From: Theobroma cacao
Taxonomy: Eukaryota > Streptophyta > Magnoliopsida > Malvales > Malvaceae
Assembly: GCF_000208745.1 (NCBI RefSeq)
Contig: NC_030851.1
Coordinates: 38,110,642 to 38,174,641, forward strand
Direction: 5' to 3'
DNA: 64,000 nucleotides
The translations under genes were made by a program, and so were the position numbers. Shown one piece after another: positions 51,893 through 64,000 of the stretch (position 1 is the first letter of the stretch; the number at the start of each line of letters is the position of its first letter). The notes under the pieces were generated by a model that was given only the letters and a program-made list of their open reading frames with translations, had not been told where the DNA came from and ran no database searches.

Positions 51893-53080
51893 ATGGCTTC
51901 CATCTTCAAGAACCCAAGACTGGCAATCCCCAAATCATTGTTCTCCACTCAAACTCAAAAACCAAACCCTCCGTTTCCTTCTTTCAAAGCCGCGAAATCT
52001 GCCATCATATCGGAAAAAAACCCTGAAAAGCTAGCAGAAATCTTCCAACAATGTTTGCATTTGCCCACTTTCCTCCGGCACCGCCCCATCTACCACCTCT
52101 CCATCCGCAAGCTAGCTCGTGCCAACCGCCTCGACCTCGTGGACAGCCTCCTCCAAGCCCAAAAGCTCCATTCTCAAAATGCCTCTGCCCGCAAGTCTGA
52201 AGGGTTTTGGATCCGTCTCATTATGCTTTACTCAAATGCGGGGATGGTCCCGCAAGCACTACAGACCCTCGAAGATTTGTGTCAAAACAGGTATTCTATT
52301 GTATCCGAAAAATCCCTTTGTGCTATTCTTACAGTTTATCTAAACAATGGGATGTTTGAGCAAATTTACGAAAGCTTTAAGACAATTCCTGAAAAGCTTG
52401 GCGTTAAGCCCAGTGTTGTATCGCATAACTTGATTTTGAAAGCGTTTGTGAAAGAGAATAAGCTTGAATCCGCACTCGAATGGGTTGAGAAAATGGATGT
52501 GAGTCCTAATATTGCTACTTATAATATATTGTTAGGTGGTTATTTGAAGAATGGGGATGAGAATGGATTTGATGGGGCTATGAAAGAGGTTTCCAGGAAA
52601 GGTTTAGAGGGCAATTTAACTACTTATAATCATAGGATTTCGAGGTTCTGTAAGAGTAAGGAATGTGCTAGGGCTAACAAGTTGTTGGATGAGATGGTTT
52701 CGAAAGGGGTGAAGCCGAATTCTGCTAGTTACAATACTATTATTGATGGATTTTGTAGGATAGAGGATTTGGAATCGGCTAGGAAAGTTTTGGACAAGAT
52801 GCTGAGTGATGGGTATGTTTTGCCTTGTTCATTTACTTATTATACTTTGCTTAGGAGCATGGTGAAGGAAGGAGAGTTTGATTCGGCTTTGGAAATGAGT
52901 ATGGAATCTATAAAGAGGAAGTGGGTTCCTCCATTTGAGGCAATGGAAGGTCTGGTTAAAGGGTTGGTGGAAAGGTCAAGATCAGAGGAGGCTAAGCAAG
53001 TTGTTGAGAAGATGAAAAAGAGGCTTAAAGGGGATGCCCTAGAGTCATGGGGCAAAATTGAAGCTGCTCTCCCTTTATAG
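51893..53080 (+). CDS. Small mitochondrial PPR protein, PPR336/At1g61870-like
   Basis: A single exon encodes 395 residues. The N-terminus (MASIFKNPRLAIPKSLFSTQ) is basic and Ser/Thr-rich, typical of a mitochondrial presequence. It is followed by a helical N-terminal segment (SIRKLARANRLDLVDSLL) and about six P-type PPR motifs, for example VVSHNLILKAFVKENKLESA, ATYNILLGGYLKNGDENGF and SASYNTIIDGFCRIEDLESA. The length, lack of introns and the C-terminal block RSEEAKQVVEKMKKR...ESWGKIE fit the PPR336 subfamily, some members of which associate with the plant mitoribosome. That role is inferred by family. It is divergent from ASADH. The last 143 bp of the gene are duplicated in the 3' flank. Confidence 0.85.
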   Translation: MASIFKNPRLAIPKSLFSTQTQKPNPPFPSFKAAKSAIISEKNPEKLAEIFQQCLHLPTFLRHRPIYHLSIRKLARANRLDLVDSLLQAQKLHSQNASARKSEGFWIRLIMLYSNAGMVPQALQTLEDLCQNRYSIVSEKSLCAILTVYLNNGMFEQIYESFKTIPEKLGVKPSVVSHNLILKAFVKENKLESALEWVEKMDVSPNIATYNILLGGYLKNGDENGFDGAMKEVSRKGLEGNLTTYNHRISRFCKSKECARANKLLDEMVSKGVKPNSASYNTIIDGFCRIEDLESARKVLDKMLSDGYVLPCSFTYYTLLRSMVKEGEFDSALEMSMESIKRKWVPPFEAMEGLVKGLVERSRSEEAKQVVEKMKKRLKGDALESWGKIEAALPL

Positions 53081-53212
53081 AAGCCATGGAAGGTCTGGTT
53101 AAAAGGGTTGGTGGTGGAAATGTCAAGGTCAGAGGGGGTAAAACAAGTTGTTAAGAAATTGATAAAGAGACTAAGAGGGAATGTGCACAAAGCTGCTCTT
53201 CCTCCATTGGAC
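53080..53212 (+). pseudogene. Tandem duplicate of the PPR336-like 3' end
   Basis: Starting at the stop codon of the PPR gene, the sequence repeats its final segment (52937-53080). Shared blocks include ATGGAAGGTCTGGTTAAA, GGTCAAG-TCAGAGG, CAAGTTGTT and AAGCTGCTCT. Small indels and an early stop break the frame, so it cannot extend the protein. It is probably transcribed as 3' UTR. Confidence 0.8.
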
Positions 53213-54213
53213 TATGGAGATCAATTCAGTCCTCACAAGATATGATCATTTGCTATATGGTGAAACGGCTATCAAACCTTCAATTTAAACAATTTTTTTC
53301 ATGTCCGATATATCTAGTGATTTTATGTTTTGTACACATTTTTGGAGAAGTGTTCTGATTGTAGCTGTTTAGTTTGGTTAGCTGGTGATGATGTTGCAAT
53401 TTTGAGCGACAATGGATGATTGCTAAGAAATAATAACCGTTGGAAATTTTGGCTTGGTCTTGCTCCTTCAAGCATTTTCGTTTTTTCTTCTTTTGGGCAT
53501 TTGAAAGGCTGAGAAAGACTTTTTTTTTTTTTTTGGGTACATAAAATGTTCACCTCTGCTTCTAAAAAAGGAAAAAGAGTTCGGCTCTGCATTGCACCTA
53601 ATAATAACTTTCCATTGTAAATCATTAGATACATTTGTGATTTCTTTTGCAAATCAAATTTCATGGTTGGAACATCATATGAAATTGTAGTATTCATTGG
53701 ATTTTAAGTTTGTTGATGAAGGGTGTTTTAGCTAACACGTGTGTGTGTGTGTGTGTATTAAGTTCTTTGCAAGATAACAGAGCCCAATCTCTGTGACCCC
53801 ATGCAGCAAACTTTAAGACAACATAATAACTTTTCGCTATGCTTAAATAATCTGAAACTGGATTCAGGAAACAATCAAGGAAAATTGGCCATTATGCCTT
53901 AAATATATTGTTACATACAACCAACTGACCATCAAATTTAATTTTCCCCCGAATTTTAGAGACATTAGTTTGTAAAAATTTGGAAAATACAATCAACAGA
54001 GGAAAAAAAAATCATTCGAAGCACAACAGGAGCAAATTAGCACTCAAGACTGCATCTAGTTTTTAAGCATAGGAGAAATAATTCAGTAGAAAACGTCAAC
54101 AGATTCGAAGAGGATCAAAGGCTCTTATTCTGGTAATAGGCAACAACAGCCAACATAAGTGAAAATCACGGGAACAGAAGCAGGCTTACACATTTGAGGA
54201 AACCAAGTCTCTT
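53213..54213. other. Convergent spacer, PPR336-like and ARF-GAP genes
   Basis: 3' flanks of both genes. It holds a GT microsatellite at about 53738-53757. No gene is seen; the - strand frames at 53280-53697 are low-complexity and overlap. Confidence 0.6.
53738..53757. repeat. GT dinucleotide microsatellite
   Basis: About nine GT units in the spacer downstream of the PPR336-like gene. Confidence 0.9.
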
Positions 54214-57200
54214 TCACTGGCTTTCGCTGAGCAAAATAAATAGCTCCTCATCTGTGATTGCTCCCTTCTCCATAGCCCTCTCTAATGCGCTTAATCCCCC
54301 ACCATCTTTAATTGATGGTCGAGCACCTCTGTGTAGTATTGGCAAATTAAATCCACTTAGCCAAGAGAGATGAGACTAATAAATGCTGCAGTATTACATT
54401 CGAAGGCAATCTTTAACTTATATAAATCCTCTTTATCAAGCACTATTTTAGCAGAGAAATCAAGATACTGAACGATGAAAGTCTGTTAACCATATGAAAT
54501 AGGTTTAATGAATAATTTGGTATGATCTACTCTAGTAAAGCTTCCATCTCCAGATTTAGGAACATATATGTATATATGTATATAAAGTAAGGATTTTAAT
54601 ATGGTAAGCATTATTTATAGCTTGTACACATACAAAATGAAACTCAGCACACACCTACACCACGTGACAGCCCTCTAGACCAATGACATCTCGTTAAGGG
54701 GATTCACACCACCATGTGTGATCCAGTGCCAAAGTACCCTCGAGTCCACATGATAGTACCCCCAAAATGACTCTAATACCACTTTAGACATGACCACATC
54801 ATATGTGTACTAAAGTGATCTTAGACATATATAAAGGGTTGACCACCTTAACCTAAAAGCATAAACTTTTAGGTTGAGGCCCAAGCTTGTGACTGGTATC
54901 AGAGCCACTCTAAGAATACTATCATGCGGACAGGGGCACCACAGCATCAAACCCCGGTGTGGTTCACCCTGACAAGGGTGCTAGGATTGGCAAGAGAGTT
55001 GTCCCATGGTGCAGGTGTATGTTGAGTCCCATGCAAGAGGTGTACTACAGTGATCTTGGGCATATGTAGAAAAAGGTCCCCTCACTTAATATTGACTTTT
55101 GGGTTGGAGGCCATGCTAAAATTAGTAACATTCAGGCTAGGACACGTCTATTTGTCTGAACTTTCAGATTTCTTATGCGTAAGTGTTTATGCAAAATATG
55201 CAGCCTACCTTCTTAGTAGATGCTTTGCAAATGTGTTGTTCCCAATAGAAATGCAATAGTGCAAAGGAGTCCTGCCATGGAAGTCGCGCATATTTATATC
55301 AGCACCAAATTGCAGCAGCAGTTCAACCATCACAGGATTGCCACATTGGCATGCCAGATGCAACACTGAACAACCTTGTAGACAATTCCCTGGGTCATTT
55401 GAATCCTTGATTCTCTGACAGGCTGATGGATCATACTGTTTCCTTTCCTCTTTGTGGCTATCAAGTGATGAATCTTGTGCATCAATATGGTGATACGACT
55501 CAATGCTAACAACATCATCAAAGGTGGTATTGATGATATTGGTGTCTGACATTGCAATTAGACGATATACTTCTTGTAAATTATCCGTCTTAACTGCTTG
55601 CCAGATGTTTGTTGAGTTAGGAGGAACTCCAGGTAGTGTTCCATCTCTGATGATTAGCAATTTTTCTACATACTGGTTAAGAGCAAGGAATGATGTTAGG
55701 CTTTGTATTAAAATTCACACCTCTTATCATAGCAGTGTGAGAGATGAAAGACTAATCTAAACACCATGGAGACTAATCTAAACACCATGGTGTTTTCATT
55801 GACGATAATTGGCATATTTTCTAAAGGGATAGGTGTGTATGTGTGCCTATGCACCTGCTTTTCAGCTTAAATACAACTTCAGGCATATAGAACAGAGAAA
55901 GCAACAAGAAATAATCTAAAATATGAAGAGTAACACATAATGTCCTAGAAAGATCCTTTTCTTTCTTGCATAAGAAGCTAAATAATCCACAGATCAATGT
56001 AGAAGTGATTACGAGTAGCAGAAGACTAATATTTTAAATAATACCACATTTTTTTCCTGCTATTACTTCAAGCAGCAAATATGCTAGAAGAAGATCCCTG
56101 CTGACTAAAAACCCAGCCAACCACCCCATGAGTTAAATGGCACAATGCAAGGAGGACTGGGAGACAAGGAAGAAGAAGGAAATAAAGCAATGCATAGATG
56201 GGAAACATGAATTTCAGTGCATGGAGACCAAGAGAAATAAAATGCAACCGAATACCTTAGCATGAATGTATTTCTCTTTATGGGAAATAGCATCTTTGGC
56301 ACATGGTTTTATAATTGATGTGCTAATAGCATTTGTATCATCCACTCTGCAAAGAATTACATCCAACAGGAATTAGAAAGCAGACTATTGTATCAATAGC
56401 TACTAGAAAACAAATGAAGCTATCCAGTTAACCAGTTACCAATCATCAATTCAACCATTACCATCTTTCATTTCCTCAAATTCACATATAACAACTTAGA
56501 TGATTATCAAGCTAACATAACTAACAAAAACAGCGAACCTTTTGGGCATATTTGACACACTAGTTATGAGGGGCAAAAGGGTGCAATAAGGAAGAGAAAA
56601 GGATGCAATAACTCTTATCCTATGTCATATTAATGCAGACAAGAACGAAAACAAAATAGGATGAGGGGATTTTTTTTTTCTCAAAAACAAAAAGAGTAAA
56701 ATATACCCTCATTATATTAAATACTATTTTAACAAAAAAGACAACTTTTTCCATTTTAAAAGCTCATCATTTTCAAGATAAAGCATAAGAATTAAATATA
56801 TTGATAAGAAACAATCCTTTCACTTAACACTTCAATGTCATCTTAGACAGTAATTCTTGTTGGCAAAAAAAATGGTAATGAAAAATAGTTGCTTCAAAAA
56901 TATGACTAGACGAAGGAGTGGGACATCTCTTCATGAACTGTTCCCTACTTTTATAAATTACATTTCGGAAGATCTGAGATGACAAAGTTTAAGCATGTGT
57001 AAACATAAAGCTGCTGCTGATCCATGTGCTAAGAAATGTTATACAAGTTGGATCAGTGTATTTTTAAGTATGACCATGATTTCTCTCAAGAGACAACATG
57101 TTTAATAGACATTATGTTATTTTTGTACTTAGCTCCTTAACGTTGTTTCAATAAGAATTCTTACTTGTTATGATAATTTTGTTTATCATCTATAAGGCAT

Positions 57201-60200
57201 AAATATTTTTAATTTCAAATAATGACAAAAGTGGTTTTAGGTGTAAACTATTTTTTGAACACAAAAAGACCACCAAAGGTTATAGGATTTCTATACTTCC
57301 TCATAATTAAGATATTATGTTAACCTAATTTAAATTATTTAGAGAAGATTTTTAGATATCACATTAAAACTAACATACGAAAAGGGAAAAATACAAAATT
57401 TGTTTTCTGAGAAACAAATAATAGAGAAAAACAATGCCCCAATCATACAAAATCTATATTTAACAAGATAGGAAGACAAATAAAGCAAACTTAATGCTGA
57501 GAAAATAAATAATAATAATAATAATAATAATAAAGCAAATTAATTTTCTTCCTTGCCTGATCTTCTATACCATATGTTTAACACTGGATGCTTCTATGAG
57601 ATATAAACAATTATAAATTTACAATTAGCCAATGGAATAGCATTCACAAATTAACAGATTTGTAATAGCAGCATTTTATTTGCTGTTTAACCTGAGGAAA
57701 TCTTACCTTTCATTCTTAAGGAGAGAACCTTCCCATACAGAGTTACAATAAGCATTGCCCAGAGTACGAAATAATTCCACGATTGAAGGTTCCCACACTT
57801 TGACATCTAACGTCAAAGATCTCACCTGCACAAAGTAGAAAAGTATTCTTTTATTGGAGACTCTTAAAATGAATGAAACCTTATTATCTGCCTGGTCCCT
57901 CCTATCTGTTCTTTTGACTGTTAAATTTTCCTTATTTTGCTACTTAAAATAGTAAGCAAACTGTCATTCAACTCATGAAATTCAGAGTAAGGAATTTAAC
58001 AGCATGACTCATATTGTCCACCAGATATGGGCAAACTACTTATAAATCAGTGACAGCAAAGTCAGTTGTAAGTATAGAAGCTGGTTTGAAATTGCATAAC
58101 AGCCTGGTGCAGCACCCAATCGTGTAGGATATGAAGGGAATTAGGCACTTTAAAAGGCGATAATGTGAAATTAAATTCAACAATCTAATATATGTCATCT
58201 AAAATGGAGGAATTCTTACCTGCGCACACGGATTGCCCAGGTAGTAATAATTAAGACATGGTATATGCATTTAGTGTAGTTTCATGAAAGTAAAAGGTGG
58301 AAAGTGTAATATCCAAAACAACAATACCAAGAATAGTAAGAAGCGGCAACCTAATACTGTTCAATTCCCTGCTATGGAAATAAAATTTTGGAAGCTTAAA
58401 AAAGGTACATCAGCTAACAGTGGACACTAATTTTTAGTGGTATCAAGGGAATGAGCTCCATGTTTCTAATAGACCTCAAACAGCTAGAAGACCAAATGTT
58501 GATTATTGATATAAATTCAAAACGATTATAGCAAAAATTAACAAATACTACAAGCAAAAAAAAGAGGCCATAAATTCAAACAAATTGCACCTTTGAAATG
58601 TGAACACCAAGATTCCGATGAACACCTGAGCATTCAATGCATAATAATATGCCAAGATTGAGAGATGCCCAATCAGGTTCAGGAGCACTGCACTCTGCAC
58701 AAATATCATTTCCAGGAATTTCTCTAAAGACTGAAGAAACAGGCTCTGCTCTGTTTCCTATCCAGTCAATCTCTAAACTACCAAGGCTATCAAGTGACCT
58801 AACATCAGAAGTAGCTCGGCAAGCATAATCATTATTGTCCACATGCTTTTTTCCATGATGCAGCCACAACAGACAAACAAATTAGTGTTAGTAACAATTT
58901 CATGTGAATTACTTTTTCAATATCATTTAAAAAAATGGCTTTAAAAGGAAAAAAAGTACCTGCTGCAGGATATGAGAATTCAAAAGAGATGTAATAACCG
59001 CAGTTATCTTGTTTACCCAGTCCATTCTATCTGCCCCATTTTCAGCCTGCCCGAACCAGTTTGACAAAAAGTATAGCATAAAAATCACAAAGAAAACATC
59101 AATTTCGAGCATAATTTAGAAAGTTTGAAAAATATTGTCCTTTGTTTTCCTTATATTCAATTATCTAATTCAAGATCTAATTGAATAATTTGTTTCACAC
59201 TCAAGTTTGTACGAGAGAATTTCATCCATGCTTCTCGCTCTTTTTAGGGGCACCATATTATGCTGGTGGGAGTGCAAAGTTATAGGCAGCAAGGAATAAA
59301 AGCTATTGTTTAGGAACACTTCCATTCCAATTTTGCTTTCATTAATATAACGAAACAGGAAAGGGCATAATTAGAGCAACTTTGATAAAATCAGGCTTAT
59401 CCAAAAAAGAAGTAAAAGACTTTGAAAATCACAGCAGATCTTATAAATCAGCACTATTGTACACTTCCTCCATTCATCAAGCATTTTTCAGTCATTAAAA
59501 TCTAAATAAACAAATTTGTCAACCAAGTTAGCGCCACATAACCTAATCATTTTTTAATCTCAATAGGGCTTCACCAAGGGCAACTGCCTTTCTTCTTTGG
59601 ATTTTCTTGAGGACCTCCTTACAACAAATACTCTAATTCCACACATTTCTAGACTTCGTCAAATTGTTTTTATGGCATTCCAAACTGTCCAGATACTTCT
59701 AGTGGATAATGTATCAAAACAACTTATCACCAGCTTTCCTCATGTCTCTTCACTAAACTTCTTTCATTTTCATATTTGGTGCATTAGATCATTTGTTCTG
59801 TTAAAATTAGCCTTGTTCGCACTCCTTTGGTGAATTGTAGTGATTTTTTCCCTTTATCTATCTCAAAATGTCTGCAATGCATTTAAACTCAAGCTCATAC
59901 ACTGGCAGAATCATCATGTCATTGATCCTATGGGTTTACTATTCTAACAGAAGTATAAATTTTCAGTTTTGGTACTTTTGATTCTGATTTCGCACTGGCA
60001 TCTTCTGTATCATTGAAAATAAATGCTAGCAACATATGGAGAGGCTATACAACCTGCTTCATCTTTCAAATAATTCCATTCTATAAAATTGTTACGGAAA
60101 TTGATTCCATTTTCCAATTTTTTTTTCAATCCTGAAGATATTAAAGTGATTTATTATAAACTGTTCAACACCTTGCTAAAACAGCAACCTAGCAAAATAC

Positions 60201-63200
60201 ATTTACGTGCCTAGTACCTTCATCTTGCAACATTAGATCAGGGGTTCAAACTTTAGTCAACCTTAAATAGCTAAAATTAAGGCTTCATAAGAGAACTGAT
60301 AGTACACATTAAGTCACAAGCAAATGTCCAACAATACCAGCAAGAACAATATACTAAGCCTATACATACTATTTATGATCAGCTAAATGTGTCATATTGC
60401 AACTTTGCTATTTTTAGGATCATCCCCTTGATAAGTTCAGCAAAAGTGAAGTGAAAAAATTACAATGACCAAAATCAATTAAATCACCTGCAATGTGTAA
60501 GTTTTCAGTGGAGATATAATTCTGAAACAAAGTCGTAAATCTGTATCCTCTGCATCCATCTTTATTGTTGAAGTATGAAGATCAACAGTATGACAGCCCA
60601 AAGTTTCTTCGTTAAATGATGATGACCGATTATGCCTTGCACGAAATCTAGCAAATACACCACTATTTTGTTCAGCTGAACCAGTGTAATGATGGTGAGA
60701 GCCCTGGAAATAAAGCAAATAAAGTAAATATCATGCCTCATCAAGATCATTTTCACAACATAAGCTCATGAATGTTTCATTTTTCAATCACATTTCTGTA
60801 AAACCAGAGAATTTATGTAATACTTCTTTCATAGAACCCACTCTTGCATGCAATCTTCTATCTATACATATCATGCTTGTCGGTTTTCAAATCAATTCAA
60901 ATATCTGAATATCTAAGCAATTTCAAAATAGAAATGTACAAAAGGAGAAAACACTAAACCGAACACTCTATTAGGGGAAAAATGAACCACTTAAAAAGAT
61001 GTAGTGGCCTTTCAGGTTGCCAATGTCATAAACACTCATGTATAAACATATACATATATACAATAATAAACATGTGAAATAGCATTAGGCGCTAGATACT
61101 TGGACAGCCTATAAGAACTTTTGCTCTAGCTATCTTAAAGAATAAGTTCCTAGCAATTAGAAGTCAAAAGATTATGCATAAGAGTTAGCTTTACCTATAA
61201 ACACAACTGAACAAGCAATCAATCTACAGGTAAAAAGAAAAGTAATGCACACCCCACTGGCAAATCAAAAGTTTATGATAAAGTATACTCGTGCAACTTA
61301 AAAGCCTTTCTTTCTCTCTTTCTACCAGAAAAAAGAAACATAATGCACCTTACCTCTATAATATTTAATTTCAATTATAGAATAAAGTAAGTCCATGCAG
61401 GTTTCTAAACAGTTGAGCTCAAACACTTTGGAAGAACTGGCTGAAAAAGAAGGTTTAAATATCTTAATTTTTCAGGTAGATACAGCTTTTTACCATTTTG
61501 AGCATATCCAAAATTACCGTCTGTTTTAATTAATATGAGAGATGAGGACTGACAGTAAAGAAATGAAATAAGTGACGTGATATAAATTTCAATGTCTCTT
61601 GTTTAGATATAGAGTTTTTGACACACATTTTGTCACTACCTCTATTGGATTTTATTGAAAAACCAAGTAGAATTACATTAACTAGTCTCTTTGCTCTGCC
61701 AATCAAACCACATTTGGAGAGATGAAAATTGGGGCAAAGAGAAATGATAGGTCTGGTCTGTTCTCTTCTAAGCTTGCTATCTCAAAACGAATTAATCATC
61801 TCTCTCCATCACTTCTTTTCTCTCTACTTCTCTCAGTCAGAAAAAGACTGTCGTAGTGCAATAAAACCATACAAGCACTTAATTATCTATGTCAAACATC
61901 CTCAAATTTGCCAAAAGCATAAATTAGCAACCATTAACACTAAAATCCAGGTGAAGGTACATGTCCCCATTATCAACAATAATAATTAAAAGAGATCAAC
62001 CAATGACAGTAAAAGGTAATATAACATACCATTGGTTTGATACCCTTATTCCTATAATAGTATAAAGTCCCTTGACTATCAAGTACAAAGAACCTCCTCT
62101 TCCAATCTCCCCTCAAACTTGAAGAACGTTTTAACAAATATCCTTGTTTGATTGTCTGGACCTGCAAATCAATGAAAAAAAGAAGTTTATTCCATTTCTC
62201 CAAGTAATACCATTGATGAAATAGAGATGATGCCAATATGAAAATACCAGCTTAAGAAAAAGACTATGAAGATCAATCACTCACCTCCCCATTTGTTGAG
62301 GACTGCATAATTGCTTCTATGTTTTTGTCCGAATTCATGCCAATAACATGAATGCGATCAGCACTTGTTGAAGGCTCTAGGTTACTAGAAGCTCGCAAAC
62401 TGTCTATCTCAGCTTGAGTCCTGAATTCTTGTATACGCTTTTCAAGCTTATCTTGCTCAGCATTTGCTAATTCTTTTGATTGTTGAGCATATGTCAATAC
62501 CTGTTATAGAAAAGTCAATGCATTCATCAATTGAGACCTTATAGCAAAGCAATCGAATCAGATTATGTTAGATTCAATGACAAGGACAGGCAGGGTAAGG
62601 GCATGGGATCACAAAGCCACCTGTTCAAAATTCAAAATGACAAGCGTCCACAGATTCTACACACAACATGCACATCTAACAGAAAGAATTCAAGAATCTC
62701 AAAGAAGGATTAAGTACACAACTAGATGGTTCTAGCATATGATAAATTTTAATGCATTTACACAGACAAAGAGTGTCATTTGAAATGGAATCTCCCAAAA
62801 AAAATAAAATAAAACACAACACAAAGCTGTCTCTGTCTGTGTCTGTGCCTATCTCTTTACACATTGTAACTGTGAACATTCACAAATAAATGAATAATCA
62901 TATGCTTGCAAACAGAAAAGAGAATAAGGAAGAAGTATGCATATAAATAGTCTCTATACGAAGAGAAAGTGTTCCCATAATTGCATGGATTATTTAGGTA
63001 AATCAAAATTCATTTATAATCGCCAATACAAGCATCCAACACTATACTCATAGCTATTCGGAGTGCTAACTCTTCTGTGGAGAATTTTCCAAAAATCAAT
63101 GGTTCAACTGACTACATGTCATTAACTTGTTTAACATCATGGAAAAGAACAACCCTCAGTTAATAAATAATCCAATTAATTGGACAGTAGTAACAACACC

Positions 63201-64000
63201 TTCCTCTCATTTTTCTATGATATAAAAGATAAAATATTACCTGGTGAATAAATGGCTCTAACTGGCTCAATAAGTCATACCCCTATGACAAAAAGAAATC
63301 AATCATATTTAGTCCACACACAATGACTTGTATAAAAAACTCAGTCTAGGGAGAAAAATTAAGAAACAAATTATAAAAAGAAATACAAACCAGCTTAAAA
63401 TATCTAAGATGGGCATCCATAATTGCACTTATAGATTCCAGAAACTCATACTTCTTTTTTGCTTCTATATTCATTAGCGCATTTACCTGTTTTCCTTAAA
63501 GCACAACGAAAAGTCACCAAATGAAGAATGAAATAAAATGGAAATATAACTTTAAAGTAAATAAACTGGGAGATTTGTAGCTGTAGTTAACATACTAAAT
63601 TGAAGCGGCTTCTCTCAAAAGCAGATTTTGAATTCTGTAGATCCTGTCAGAAACAAAATCCAATCCAATTCAACTCAGAATACAAGCAAGGTTAATTTTA
63701 TGATGAAAAGACAACTCCACTCTGCAGACAAGTTTGGACAGTTATCAAGAAAACACAACATAAGGGATGGGATAATGATATGGTATAATGTGAACAAATA
63801 ATGCCTTTATTAGCAAAAACCACCCTGTATGAGCTATTAGATACTGGAAACAAAGTAATGGACCTTCTAAGCAGAAAAGGCCGGATTATGCAAAAATTAG
63901 TTGGTAACTGGAAGCATAATTTCTTGAAATGCACGTAAGCAAAGATATAAATCAATCATTCATGTAAGTTGTCAAGAAAGTAGACACAACACATCAGGAT
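54214..64000 (-). CDS. ACAP-type ARF GTPase-activating protein (BAR-PH-ArfGAP-ankyrin), 5' truncated by window
   Basis: Twelve exons (- strand order): 63643-63596, 63486-63391, 63282-63241, 62500-62285, 62161-62030, 60703-60488, 59046-58960, 58845-58591, 57825-57707, 56346-56256, 55672-55209 and 54328-54214. They give 626 in-frame residues. The start lies beyond base 64000. The first exons form the end of the BAR domain ([20 protein letters not shown]). The PH domain follows ([20 protein letters not shown] to MDWVNKI), then the ArfGAP zinc finger [11 protein letters not shown]...CIEC with Arg in SGVHRNLG. Ankyrin repeats come last ([31 protein letters not shown]), ending FILLSESQ. It matches plant AGD1/2/4-class proteins, which stimulate GTP hydrolysis on ARF at endomembranes and act in vesicle traffic. 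Which AGD it is was not resolved. Confidence 0.93.
54603..55130 (+). mobile_element. Rearranged TRIM-like LTR retroelement in the last ARF-GAP intron
   Basis: TGGTATCAGAGCCA at about 54894-54907 matches a primer-binding site complementary to initiator methionine tRNA. Diverged direct repeats of about 110 bp flank a short non-coding interior: a left copy at about 54780-54892 and a right copy at 55020-55130 starting TGTTGAGTCCC. They share TGTACTA-AGTGATCTT-G-CATAT. A second interior in opposite orientation lies at about 54680-54779 (GACTCTAATACCA, the reverse complement of a PBS-like sequence). No gag or pol coding is present. Confidence 0.55.
55750..55790. repeat. 21-bp perfect tandem duplication
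   Basis: GACTAATCTAAACACCATGG occurs twice in a row (55750 and 55771) in an ARF-GAP intron, with no base change, so it is probably recent. Confidence 0.9.
57507..57533. repeat. AAT trinucleotide microsatellite
   Basis: About nine AAT units in an ARF-GAP intron. Confidence 0.9.

Noticed and set aside
54780..55130. Cassandra-type TRIM with 5S rRNA promoter
   Set aside because: The LTR-like parts lack the 5S-like core sequence expected in Cassandra elements.
63698..63955. Further upstream exon of the ARF-GAP gene
   Set aside because: The - strand frame shows no BAR-domain residues; the preceding true exon probably lies past 64000.
1..64000. tRNA, rRNA or CRISPR features
   Set aside because: No convincing tRNA A/B-box pair, rRNA core or spaced repeat array was seen by eye on either strand. 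A tRNAscan run would be decisive for tRNAs.

Overview
The window is nuclear DNA from a dicotyledonous plant, probably a woody rosid; the species cannot be fixed from the sequence. Evidence: intron-rich genes with GT-AG introns, strongly AT-rich intergenic DNA, plant-only gene families (SABATH methyltransferases, P-class PPR proteins, RDR1) and plant transposon remnants. I rebuilt gene models by hand from reading frames, splice sites and family conservation. All exon joins given keep frame unless stated.

Left half (about 3.4-30.2 kb, all + strand). Four SABATH-family carboxyl methyltransferase genes lie in two pairs (3455-6966 and 9710-12243; 24788-26108 and 27380-30154). All four share the same three-exon plan: a short variable exon 1, then exon 2 of exactly 660 nt and exon 3 of 339 nt, all joined in phase 0. 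The fourth has lost the AG of its last acceptor. Between the pairs lie an ABO5-like mitochondrial PPR gene (12951-15383) and an acid phosphatase/VSP-like gene (20917-23449). A 1.03 kb hAT transposon remnant (17906-18933) sits in the gap between these two.

Middle (about 31-45.5 kb, - strand). Two full-length RDR1 genes (RNA-dependent RNA polymerase 1, antiviral small-RNA amplification) are in tandem. Both have four coding exons, an intact DLDGD catalytic motif and a predicted intron in the 5' leader.

Right part. A seven-exon aspartate-semialdehyde dehydrogenase gene (46993-50383, -) is divergent from a single-exon PPR336-like gene (51893-53080, +). The window closes with the 3' three-quarters of an ACAP-type ARF-GAP gene (BAR-PH-ArfGAP-ankyrin, -), whose start lies beyond base 64000.

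The most interesting points are: (1) the SABATH cluster, whose members carry His or Gln where salicylate methyltransferases have Met in the substrate pocket, so the substrate is unknown; (2) the lost acceptor in SABATH 4; (3) a fold-back element in intron 1 of SABATH 2 carrying five CACGTG boxes in 98 bp; (4) tandem RDR1 genes whose promoters share an ABRE-containing 11-mer; (5) a partial tandem duplication of the PPR336-like 3' end; and (6) a rearranged TRIM-like retroelement in the ARF-GAP gene. The closeness of carboxyl-methyltransferase genes to the hormone-responsive RDR1 pair is suggestive, but co-function is only inference.
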